Program-made: the position numbers and the translations under genes
Assembly: GCA_013336365.1 (NCBI GenBank)
Contig: JAAXTT010000007.1
Span: 1-24,513, forward strand
Length of the DNA: 24,513 bases
Reading direction: 5' to 3'
Source: Peptococcaceae bacterium
GTDB taxonomy: Bacteria; Bacillota; Desulfotomaculia; Desulfotomaculales; Desulfocucumaceae
Notes under the pieces: model-generated
Database searches by the model: none
What the model was told of the DNA's origin: nothing
The model's input: the letters and a program-made list of their open reading frames with translations, nothing else
In this document: in pieces, positions 1-6,505 of the stretch
Layout of the letters: each line of letters starts with the position of its first letter
How positions within the stretch are numbered: the stretch's first letter is position 1

Positions 1-182
1 TTCTGAACAGCCTGCCAATATCCAGTGTGGATATTGAACAGCTCTCAGGATTACCGGAGGGCTTTCTTGAGGATGAGCCCTTAATAATTCAATTGACTAA
101 GGATGCAGGGGATCAGTTGGAGAATAAAGATATCAGTGAAATCACCCTGCTCACAGAAAATAAAAAAGAAAGCAGAAAATAA
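1..182 (+). CDS. C-terminal fragment of an unidentified protein
   Basis: An open frame enters from the left edge (first full codon at 3) and runs 59 codons to a TAA at 180-182. The visible tail begins LNSLPISSVDIEQLSG, is acidic and ends in a charged segment (ENKKESRK). No catalytic motif, membrane segment or recognisable domain can be seen in this piece, so I assign no function. The other two + frames have stops within the first 40 bases, which supports this frame, and codon use looks like that of the neighbouring genes. It probably belongs to a separate transcription unit, because 220 bases with a terminator-like hairpin separate it from ubiX. Confidence 0.55.
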   Translation, partial: LNSLPISSVDIEQLSGLPEGFLEDEPLIIQLTKDAGDQLENKDISEITLLTENKKESRK

Positions 183-216
183 ATAGCTTTTCAAGGTTAT
201 TATAATTCTGTATTTT

Positions 217-249
217 TTACGTAGGAGTTCTAATAAAGCTTCTACGTAA
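217..249. repeat. 11-bp inverted repeat in intergenic DNA
   Basis: The arms 217-227 and 239-249 (core TACGTAGGAG and CTTCTACGTA) pair fully as RNA, with one G-U pair and an 11-nt loop. The 10-mer TTATTATAAT occurs on both sides (197-206 and 250-259). No T-run follows, so this is not a standard intrinsic terminator. It may be an mRNA 3'-end structure or a binding site. Pairing is seen directly; function is unknown. Confidence 0.4.
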
Positions 250-327
250 TTATTATAATATTGCAAAGAGCCCCATCAGCCTGATTTTTTCTGTATCTTG
301 ACACAAAGGAATCTATATTAGTATCAT

Positions 328-363
328 AAACTAGCGGAGAGTTGCTGGTTTTTTTGTTTTTTT
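328..363 (+). terminator. Intrinsic terminator upstream of ubiX
   Basis: The arms AAACTAGC (328-335) and GCTGGTTT (344-351) form an 8-bp stem with one G-U pair around an 8-nt loop. T-runs follow at 352-355 and 357-363. This probably ends transcription from the gene at the left edge. It lies directly after a promoter-like pair (TTGACA at 298-303, TATCAT at 322-327), so one of the two calls may be fortuitous. Confidence 0.6.
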
Positions 364-402
364 GCGATAAATTATTATGTATAGACAGGTAGGGAATATT
401 CC

Positions 403-969
403 ATGATGAGGTTGATAGTTGCTATTACCGGAGCCTCGGGGTCTATTTATGGCATTAGGCTGCTGGAAAGGCTACTGGAAAAAAAGATTGAAACTCACTT
501 AATTATTAGCAAGTGGGGAGAGGCAGCGATTGCTTCAGAGACCGGCTATGATTGTAAAAAAATTAAGAGGTTGGCCTCCCACTATTATGGAAATACTGAA
601 TTGGGAGCTGTTATCTCAAGTGGTTCTTTTAAGTGGGATGGGATGATTGTTGCACCTTGTAGCATGAAGACCTTATCAGCTATTGCCAATGGTTTTTCTG
701 AGAGTCTGGTTGCCCGGGTGGCAGATGTAGCTTTAAAGGAGAGAAGAAGGCTTATATTGATGCCCAGAGAAACACCATTAACAAATATTCACTTAGAAAA
801 TATGTTGAGGCTTTCTCAGGCAGGCGCTGTAATAATGCCTCCTTTACCGGCATTTTATTTAAAGCCCCAGACAGTTGATGATTTAATTAATCATACAGTA
901 TACAGGGTTTTGAGCCTGTTTGACCTTGATTTTCCTGAAGCACAGTATTGGCCGGGGATAGATAAGTAG
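403..969 (+). CDS. ubiX: UbiX-family flavin prenyltransferase
   Basis: UbiX attaches a dimethylallyl group to FMN to make prenylated FMN, the cofactor of UbiD-type decarboxylases. The 188-residue protein has the expected length. It shows the N-terminal flavin-binding motif ITGASGSIYG, a central SGSFKWDGMIVAPCSMKTL segment, and the conserved RRRLILMPRETPL stretch followed by HLENMLRL, all hallmarks of the family. The start could be ATG 403 or ATG 406; AGGTAGGG at 387-394 fits either. No ubiD partner is visible in this window, so the decarboxylase must be elsewhere or beyond the left edge. Older annotations call such proteins aromatic acid decarboxylase subunit B. A 95-base gap to the next gene suggests it may be transcribed separately. 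Confidence 0.95.
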   Translation: MMRLIVAITGASGSIYGIRLLERLLEKKIETHLIISKWGEAAIASETGYDCKKIKRLASHYYGNTELGAVISSGSFKWDGMIVAPCSMKTLSAIANGFSESLVARVADVALKERRRLILMPRETPLTNIHLENMLRLSQAGAVIMPPLPAFYLKPQTVDDLINHTVYRVLSLFDLDFPEAQYWPGIDK

Positions 970-1064
970 GGAATATTTTCTACAGCAACACTTCTTATAA
1001 TAAAAGACTTTGCATATTTTGCATATATGGATAATATTTAGATTAGAATTGGAGATGATTTAAG

Positions 1065-1529
1065 GTGTATGAGGAAAATCTTAAAAAAATGAAGATTATT
1101 TTGCCCCTGCCGGCAAAACCTTTGGCGGCCTATATATCTGCAGTCAGGAGTGGTGATTACATATACACCTCGGGACAGCTACCTATTGTCAATGGAAAAC
1201 TGATTTCTCAAGGCAAACTGGGGGAGGATATCTCATTGGAGGAAGGCTACCAGGCTGCCAGGATAGCTGTGGTGAACTGTCTGGCAGCAATCAAAGGATT
1301 AATTGGCAACCTTGATAAAATAAGAAAAATCATAAAAATTACCGGCTATGTTAACAGTGGATTAGGCTTTACCAATCAACCGGCGGTAATCAACGGTGCT
1401 TCTGAATTTTTAATTGAGGTTTTTGGTGAAGCGGGCAGACATGCCCGTTCTGCTGTAGGAGTCAGTGAGCTACCCTTGGGTGCTTCAGTTGAAATAGAAA
1501 TGATTGTAGAGCTTTTGGCTGACAATTAA
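1065..1529 (+). CDS. RidA/YjgF/YER057c family protein
   Basis: This is a RidA-superfamily protein. Archetypal RidA hydrolyses reactive enamine/imine intermediates released by PLP enzymes; other subgroups have different or unknown substrates. The 154-residue protein is of the longer type. It has the family motif GDYIYTSGQLP near residues 30-40 and the C-terminal ARSAVGV...LPLGASVEIE block. Arg128 and Glu143 correspond to the substrate-carboxylate arginine and the catalytic glutamate of RidA, so deaminase activity is plausible. The GTG start at 1065 is preceded by GGAG at 1051-1054. The gene is 17 bases upstream of the next one and probably co-transcribed with it and the nitroreductase. I give no symbol because the subgroup is uncertain. 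Confidence 0.9.
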   Translation: MYEENLKKMKIILPLPAKPLAAYISAVRSGDYIYTSGQLPIVNGKLISQGKLGEDISLEEGYQAARIAVVNCLAAIKGLIGNLDKIRKIIKITGYVNSGLGFTNQPAVINGASEFLIEVFGEAGRHARSAVGVSELPLGASVEIEMIVELLADN

Positions 1530-1546
1530 TACTGGGGGAAAGGTCA

Positions 1547-1909
1547 ATGAAACTATCCGATAAAGCAAAGGTTGAAATCAAGTCATACAATGATGATCTG
1601 AAGGAGGTAGATGGCTGGCTTTCTCCACTGGGTTTGTTTTATGAGAGCACCTTTTACGACCATATTGTTCTGGCAGATATGCTAATTGCAGAGAGTAAAT
1701 ATGAGATGAATCTCAATATAGATTCAAAGCTGAATGGTGAACTGACCTTGGAGAAAAATGGTTGGGTCAAAATAAGCCTAAACCGATTGGTTGTTTTCCA
1801 AGGACTATGCCTAACTAAAAAACAGCTGGATTTCCTTTTTGACTATTATGTTGCAAATAATATACAGGAGGAATATCAGGAAATATTTCTTAAACATAGA
1901 GTGTGCTAA
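1547..1909 (+). CDS. Small uncharacterised protein with a GWLSP-type N-terminus
   Basis: A 120-residue soluble protein with no signal peptide or membrane segment. The start ATG follows a GGGGGAAAGG ribosome site, and the gene sits 17 bases after the RidA gene and 19 bases before the nitroreductase, so an operon is likely. The N-terminal part reads DGWLSPLGLFYESTFYDH followed by VLADMLI. The C-terminal part has GWVKISLN and then LTKKQLDFLFDYY. From memory, small Firmicute and phage-associated proteins of unknown function share this two-part layout (a W-x-x-P-x-G-x-F-Y segment with a following His, then a ...KKQLDxLFDY end). That resemblance is inference. I assign no function. Confidence 0.8.
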   Translation: MKLSDKAKVEIKSYNDDLKEVDGWLSPLGLFYESTFYDHIVLADMLIAESKYEMNLNIDSKLNGELTLEKNGWVKISLNRLVVFQGLCLTKKQLDFLFDYYVANNIQEEYQEIFLKHRVC

Positions 1910-1928
1910 TATTAGGAGGTTATAAATA

Positions 1929-2600
1929 ATGAGTATTTCTGACTATATTTCGGGAAGGTACAGTGTAAGAGCCTACAAAAAGATGCCGGTTGAAAGAGTT
2001 GTTCTGGAAAAAGTTTTGAATCTGGCACTTTCTTCGCCATCCTGGGGCAATACACAGCCCTGGGAGTTTGCTGTTGCAGGTGGTGCAAAACTCGAGGAAA
2101 TCAGAAATAGCTATGTAGAGTCTGCAAAGGCAGGCGTATCAGCATCTCCTGATTTTCCCTTTCCTGACTTTTGGCCGGAAAAAAATAAAAATCATTATTT
2201 TGAAAATGGGAAAAAACTATATAAGCTTCTTGATATAAAAAGGGAGGATAAGGCTGCCAGAGATAATTTTCAGTTAAGAGGAACAGAGTTTTTTCAAGCT
2301 CCCCAGGTTATTTTTCTTTTTCTAGATCAGGAGCTTTCTCCTTGGTCCTTATTTGATTTGGGCATATTTGCCCAAAGCCTCATGCTGGCAGCCTATGGAT
2401 TTGGTTTGGGAACATGTCCCATGGCTATGGCCGGTGTATATCCGGATTTAGTAAGAGAGGCAATGGGAATACCTAGCAGCAAAAAACTTGCCCTAGGTAT
2501 TCCCATTGGATATATAGATGAAAGTGATAAAATAAACAGCTATAGAAGTACCCGGATATTACTGGAGGACGCAATCCTTAAATGGGATGATTTGGGTTAA
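1929..2600 (+). CDS. Nitroreductase family FMN-dependent oxidoreductase
   Basis: A predicted homodimeric flavoprotein that reduces a substrate with electrons from NAD(P)H or another donor; the physiological substrate cannot be read from sequence. It begins with the family hallmark DYISGRYSVRAYKK, whose Arg and Ser contact the FMN phosphate. It continues with LALSSPSWGNTQPWEF, another flavin-contact region. Around residues 140-165 it has LGIFAQSLMLAAYGFGLGTCPM, the typical helix and loop near the C-terminal FMN site, followed by a LALGIPIGY strand. Length (223) is normal. A TTAGGAGG site (1912-1919) precedes the ATG. It ends only 7 bases from the convergent minus-strand gene, with no clear terminator between them. 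Confidence 0.93.
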   Translation: MSISDYISGRYSVRAYKKMPVERVVLEKVLNLALSSPSWGNTQPWEFAVAGGAKLEEIRNSYVESAKAGVSASPDFPFPDFWPEKNKNHYFENGKKLYKLLDIKREDKAARDNFQLRGTEFFQAPQVIFLFLDQELSPWSLFDLGIFAQSLMLAAYGFGLGTCPMAMAGVYPDLVREAMGIPSSKKLALGIPIGYIDESDKINSYRSTRILLEDAILKWDDLG

Positions 2601-2607
2601 AGTCCGA

Positions 2608-3348
2608 TTAATCAGGGTTGTAACCCTCGGAGGTAGCCTGGTTCTTGATACCAATATTGGCAATTTTGTTTAATTCAACAGCTTTTTTGAAAAAATCCTG
2701 GGATTGATTAAAAAGGTTGAATTTTTTATCCACAATACAGGTTCTTAAATCTCCAAGGGAGCTGTGTAGATAAAGCATTGAATCAAGCATCAGCTCCTGG
2801 TAATGGGTGTACTGTTCCGGTACCTCCAGGTTGTTTAAGTCCTTGATTAAACTGGATAGCTCTTGACTTAGCTTGTCTACATCGTAGGATCCGCTCAGCT
2901 CTATGGTCCCTTTGTTGATGTTTAAAAGCTCAGTTTGATACCCTTCAATAATATCATCAAATTTCTTCTGAATCTGGTTAAAGGCTTCAACGGATTTTTC
3001 AGCATCATCTTTTAAGGTTAGTTGTTGCACTTCCGAGGGCGGTGTTTTTTCAGGTTGCTCCTTGCTTTCTTCATTATCTACAACTGAGGTCGTTGTTTTT
3101 GTATTGCCGGGTATTTTATCGACAATCTGGCCTGATTTTGAAGTCACAATGGAGTACCCGATAAAGGCTCCCCAGGTTAGCAGGGTTATCCCAATAATAA
3201 AAAGAAATATAGAGCCGGCAAGGTTTCCCCTTCTTTCTCGTATATCTACGGAGTCCTTATATTTTCTGGAGCCCCAGAAAATGTAGATTCCTCCAAAGGT
3301 AAAAAAGCTGCCTACTATTACCAGCAATATAGTTTGTAGATAATTCAA
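2608..3348 (-). CDS. Uncharacterised two-TM protein with helical extracytoplasmic tail
   Basis: A 246-residue protein on the minus strand. Two hydrophobic segments lie at about residues 4-26 (LQTILLVIVGSFFTFGGIYIF) and 44-70 (LAGSIFLFIIGITLLTWGAFI), separated by a short charged loop with RERR. A polar, low-complexity linker (about 75-110, many Glu, Pro, Thr) leads into a long helical region rich in Leu, Lys, Glu and Gln, ending in GYNPD. The tail contains LNNLEVPEQYTHYQELMLDSM, similar in style to helical-bundle regions of membrane-anchored Firmicute proteins, but I cannot name a family. The start is a TTG, chosen because AGGGGGAG sits 6 bases upstream of it. The gene is divergent from the SLH gene and convergent with the nitroreductase gene. 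Confidence 0.8.
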   Translation of the reverse strand: MNYLQTILLVIVGSFFTFGGIYIFWGSRKYKDSVDIRERRGNLAGSIFLFIIGITLLTWGAFIGYSIVTSKSGQIVDKIPGNTKTTTSVVDNEESKEQPEKTPPSEVQQLTLKDDAEKSVEAFNQIQKKFDDIIEGYQTELLNINKGTIELSGSYDVDKLSQELSSLIKDLNNLEVPEQYTHYQELMLDSMLYLHSSLGDLRTCIVDKKFNLFNQSQDFFKKAVELNKIANIGIKNQATSEGYNPD

Positions 3349-3373
3349 AATTGCTCCCCCTAATTTTTTTTTC

Positions 3374-3382
3374 AGTATACCA
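3374..3382 (-). promoter_or_regulatory. Extended -10 for the minus-strand membrane protein gene
   Basis: Read on the minus strand, the site is TGGTATACT, an extended -10 element (TG-n-TATACT). It would start transcription near 3367, about 18 bases before the TTG start at 3348. No good -35 is visible, which is tolerated in extended -10 promoters. The assignment is inferred from one short motif. Confidence 0.35.
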
Positions 3383-3441
3383 TAGTAGCAAGGGTTATTT
3401 TTTTATAATAATAAAGATTTTTAATTTTCTATCGGAAAAGA

Positions 3442-3480
3442 TATAATTAAACTGATTATTATCGGGAGTAATGATACAAT
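3442..3480 (+). promoter_or_regulatory. Candidate promoter elements for the SLH protein gene
   Basis: The divergent spacer (3349-3504) contains a perfect TATAAT at 3442-3447 and a TACAAT at 3475-3480, both upstream of the SLH gene start. Neither has a convincing -35 at 16-18 bases. The second has the weak hexamer CTGATT at 3452-3457 at 17 bases. One of them probably drives the surface protein gene, but I cannot choose between them. Confidence 0.3.
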
Positions 3481-3504
3481 TTTTTTATTGGGGGAGAAAA
3501 AACA

Positions 3505-6414
3505 ATGAAAAAAAGTATATTTTTAAAATTTATAAAAGCATCGGTAATTTTTTTGTCGATTTATATTATAGTTATGTCCAGCACAAGTGCTCTGGCCTCA
3601 GACAGCTTTGAGTTTTCTGATGCTACAGGGCATTGGGCAGCGGAAAATATTGCTCAATGTGCTGCATTTCAGCTAATGAAGGGTTATCCCGAAGGTGAAT
3701 TTAAACCTGAACAGAGTTTGAGTAAAGCTGAGGCATTGCTGGTGATAGGAAAAAGTTTGGGCTGGGACAAAACGACAAACAGCTTTGCTCCCGGCATTGT
3801 CTTTCCTACAGATATCTGGCCAGGATTCAAGGAATATATTGCTTTGGCAGCTGAAAAAGGTCTTATTAATAAGGCAGATATAGCTGAGACAAAATTCAAC
3901 CAGCCGGCATCAAGGATAGAGCTGGCTACTTGGATAGCAAAAGCTTTGAGATTAAGTGGTGACGGAAATGCTCTTAACTTTGCAGATATCAGTCTAGTCC
4001 CCCAAGCAGACAGATCTTTGCTGGCCGGTGCAGTCGATCAGGGCATTCTGGTAGGTTTGCCGGGAAATGTATTTGCTCCGGAAAAAAGTCTTTCAAGAGC
4101 TGAAATGTCAAGTATCCTGGTTAGAATGGTGGAAAGTGGCAGAATTAATGCTTTTTCCGGGAGAATGCTTTCAGGAACTGTGAAGGATATAGATTGGCTT
4201 AATAAAATCATCAGTATAGACTTAGGTAACGGGGAAAACAAAAGTTTTGACCTTGGAATGGTAAAGCTTGTTTACAGGAAAGGGGTTAAAACATATCCCG
4301 GTGATACCACGCAGGGGGATGTGGTAAAGCTTGTTTTAGATGCAACAGACAGGTGCGTAATGATAGTCAATCAAACAGAAAAGAATATTTTACCGGTAAT
4401 CCCTTTAGGAGATGGAGCTAAGGGATATATTGTCAATAAGTATCTGGATTATTTTACAGTACATCTTGAATATGGCGATGTTCAGCAGGTTGCAAGCAGA
4501 ACCCCCGTATCTTACAAGGGTTATCCCAGTAATTATGGTTTTTTGTCAAAGGGAAATTATGTTGAATTGAATAAATCAGGAAATGAAGTTGTCTCGGTGA
4601 ATATTATTGATGATACAAAAAAAGTATTTGGCTCAGTTCAAAGTGTTAATGATTATCAGATTTCTCTTAAGGACGATGATGACAAGTCCAGCATTTTTGA
4701 TGTAATAAACAATCCACGGATTACTGATAATGATGGAGAAAGAGTTTTCTTGGATGATTTAAATAATGGAGACTATATTGAAATAATCCTGGATAGCTAT
4801 GGTAAAGTCAAAGAGATTAAGGTGGGTATTGATTCAGCAAATGATTTGGAAGGTCGGGTATCTTCTATCAGAATATCTGGAGAAAAAAGAATTGTAATAA
4901 AGGATAATGATGAGGAAAGCCATACCTACAGTATGTCTGATAGTGTCAGGGTAGATGGATTAAGCTCAAATGATGAAATTACGGATATCAATATTGGAAT
5001 GTGGGTTAAGCTGACTCTTGACAGCAATGGAGAGGTCAGAAATGTTGAAATAATTGGTGAGGATGTTTTGGAAGGTCAGGTTACCGGGATTTGGAATGAC
5101 AGCAGAAAAATCAGAATTGAGAAAAGTGACGGCGAAGAAAAGACATATTATATCAGTGATGTGCTAAGTGTTTTTGAAGGAAGCACTTCTCGCACCTTAA
5201 ACAGTATAGAAGATGGTGACTGGGTAAGACTTTATCTGAACAGTGACCTTAAAGTTTCCAGAATCGAAATTATGGCAGGTTATTCAGTGGAGGGAACAGT
5301 TGATTATCTAGCCCTTTCAGGGACAGAAAAAATAAGAATAAAGCAAAGCAATGGAGATCTTAAAACATATTATCTGAATGAGGATGTGCTGGTAAGGGAA
5401 AATTCTACAAGCAGGAGCCTGAGTTATCTTGAAAAAGATATGTATGTAAAGCTTGATTTAAATACGGATGAGGAAGTAACCAGAATTGATATTTTAGATG
5501 ATACTGACGTAAATCAAGAGGATTTGGAGGGCAAGATTTTTTATATTCAGCCTATAGGCAATGAAAGAATGCTGGAGATAATAACAGATAATGGTACTCA
5601 AGGCAGGTATTATTTTGCCAAGAATTTGACCATAGCTGAGGATGGTGAAAGTAAAAGTCTGAATTATCTGCTTAAGGGAATGGATGTTTCCTTGACCTTA
5701 AACGGAAGTGGTGATATTACCCGGATTGATATTGATAAGGTAATTGGGAATACCTATGTCTCAGGAGAGGTTGTCTATATAGAAAGAACCGGTTCTCAGT
5801 GGATTATGGATATTATCGATGATAATAATCGAAGTCTGAGCTATTATTTCGGAAGTGATACAGATATCAGACAGGGCAGTGATGATCTGAATATTTCCGA
5901 TATAGAGGAAAATATGTATCTTCAGATAACTCTCGATGAGGAAGAAAACGTTATAAGAATCGATGTTTTCGGCACATCTCAGCTGGAGGGAGAGGTGACA
6001 TATTTCAGCTCCTCAAGTAAGAGAATTGAAATAAAGAAAGCTGGCGAGGATGAGGAGGTTTATTTTCTTGCCGATAGGGTTACGGTTATAGAAAATGGCA
6101 ATACCAAGAGACTAAGAGATGTTTATAAGGGTTTAGAGGTTAGATTAACCTTCAATCTGGATGATGAGATTACCAGAATTGAACTTATCGGGACCAGCTT
6201 TGTTGAAGGTGTGGTTAACTATGTAAGGACAGTCGGGGTTGAAAGAATTGAAATAGAGAATAGAAATAATGATAATGTTGAGATGTATGATTTGCTCAGC
6301 ACAGTTGAAGTGTTGGAGAATGATCTGGTCAGAGGTCTTGAGGACATAGATCCGGGAGATAATGTTGTTCTTATTCTTGATGATAGAAACAGAGTTATTA
6401 AGATAGAATTATAG
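3505..6414 (+). CDS. SLH-domain surface protein with ten tandem ~75-residue repeats
   Basis: A 969-residue exported surface protein. A signal peptide (residues 1-31: positively charged start, hydrophobic core, SALA before the predicted cut) is followed by three SLH domains at about 37-85 (FSDATGHWAAENI), 101-150 and 159-215 (ending FAPEKSLSRAEMSSILVRM). SLH domains bind pyruvylated secondary cell-wall polymers, so the protein is probably anchored to the wall. From residue 222 to the end lie ten degenerate repeats starting near 222, 305, 374, 448, 522, 595, 674, 752, 827 and 900. Each opens with [LV]-x-G-x-V and closes with a strand such as VTRIDI. They are Asp/Glu-rich and look all-beta. No enzyme domain is seen; a structural S-layer or adhesive role is likely. 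A strong GGGGGAG precedes the ATG. Confidence 0.92.
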   Translation: MKKSIFLKFIKASVIFLSIYIIVMSSTSALASDSFEFSDATGHWAAENIAQCAAFQLMKGYPEGEFKPEQSLSKAEALLVIGKSLGWDKTTNSFAPGIVFPTDIWPGFKEYIALAAEKGLINKADIAETKFNQPASRIELATWIAKALRLSGDGNALNFADISLVPQADRSLLAGAVDQGILVGLPGNVFAPEKSLSRAEMSSILVRMVESGRINAFSGRMLSGTVKDIDWLNKIISIDLGNGENKSFDLGMVKLVYRKGVKTYPGDTTQGDVVKLVLDATDRCVMIVNQTEKNILPVIPLGDGAKGYIVNKYLDYFTVHLEYGDVQQVASRTPVSYKGYPSNYGFLSKGNYVELNKSGNEVVSVNIIDDTKKVFGSVQSVNDYQISLKDDDDKSSIFDVINNPRITDNDGERVFLDDLNNGDYIEIILDSYGKVKEIKVGIDSANDLEGRVSSIRISGEKRIVIKDNDEESHTYSMSDSVRVDGLSSNDEITDINIGMWVKLTLDSNGEVRNVEIIGEDVLEGQVTGIWNDSRKIRIEKSDGEEKTYYISDVLSVFEGSTSRTLNSIEDGDWVRLYLNSDLKVSRIEIMAGYSVEGTVDYLALSGTEKIRIKQSNGDLKTYYLNEDVLVRENSTSRSLSYLEKDMYVKLDLNTDEEVTRIDILDDTDVNQEDLEGKIFYIQPIGNERMLEIITDNGTQGRYYFAKNLTIAEDGESKSLNYLLKGMDVSLTLNGSGDITRIDIDKVIGNTYVSGEVVYIERTGSQWIMDIIDDNNRSLSYYFGSDTDIRQGSDDLNISDIEENMYLQITLDEEENVIRIDVFGTSQLEGEVTYFSSSSKRIEIKKAGEDEEVYFLADRVTVIENGNTKRLRDVYKGLEVRLTFNLDDEITRIELIGTSFVEGVVNYVRTVGVERIEIENRNNDNVEMYDLLSTVEVLENDLVRGLEDIDPGDNVVLILDDRNRVIKIEL
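4168..6411 (+). repeat. Ten protein-level tandem repeats in the SLH protein
   Basis: Repeat units of 69-83 codons start near nucleotides 4168, 4417, 4624, 4846, 5068, 5287, 5524, 5758, 5983 and 6202. The conserved pattern is [LV]EGxV, then an I-x-I strand with an acidic turn, a Tyr-rich strand, a basic R-x-L segment, an aspartate/glycine turn before (V/L)xLxL, and a final RI(D/E)I strand. The first three units are more diverged. DNA identity between units is low, so they are old duplications rather than recent slippage products. Confidence 0.8.
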
Positions 6415-6424
6415 GTGTAATAGA

Positions 6425-6464
6425 GGGATATATTTTTATTGAAAAAAGGGAAAAAATATATCCC
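6425..6464. repeat. Perfect 13-bp inverted repeat between the SLH and FtsA-like genes
   Basis: GGGATATATTTTT (6425-6437) and AAAAATATATCCC (6452-6464) are exact reverse complements around a 14-nt loop. The element starts 11 bases after the SLH stop codon. No T-run follows on either strand, so it is not a textbook terminator. It may stabilise the 3' end of the long SLH mRNA or weakly terminate it. Confidence 0.55.
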
Positions 6465-6505
6465 ATAGAATCTGAAGAGAAATAATTATTACAGGGAGTG
6501 TTCCC

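Noticed and set aside
2618..2640. AGGGTTGTAACCCT hairpin at the convergent gene ends as a terminator
   Set aside because: It lies inside the C-terminal codons of the minus-strand gene and has no T-run.
3062..3286. 74-residue plus-strand frame within the minus-strand membrane gene
   Set aside because: The minus-strand gene has a strong ribosome site, two clear TM segments and full-length coding character; the plus frame has none.
3423..3442. AATTTTC...GAAAA upstream of the SLH gene as a CodY box
   Set aside because: The halves are separated by about 5 bases instead of 1, so it does not fit the consensus.
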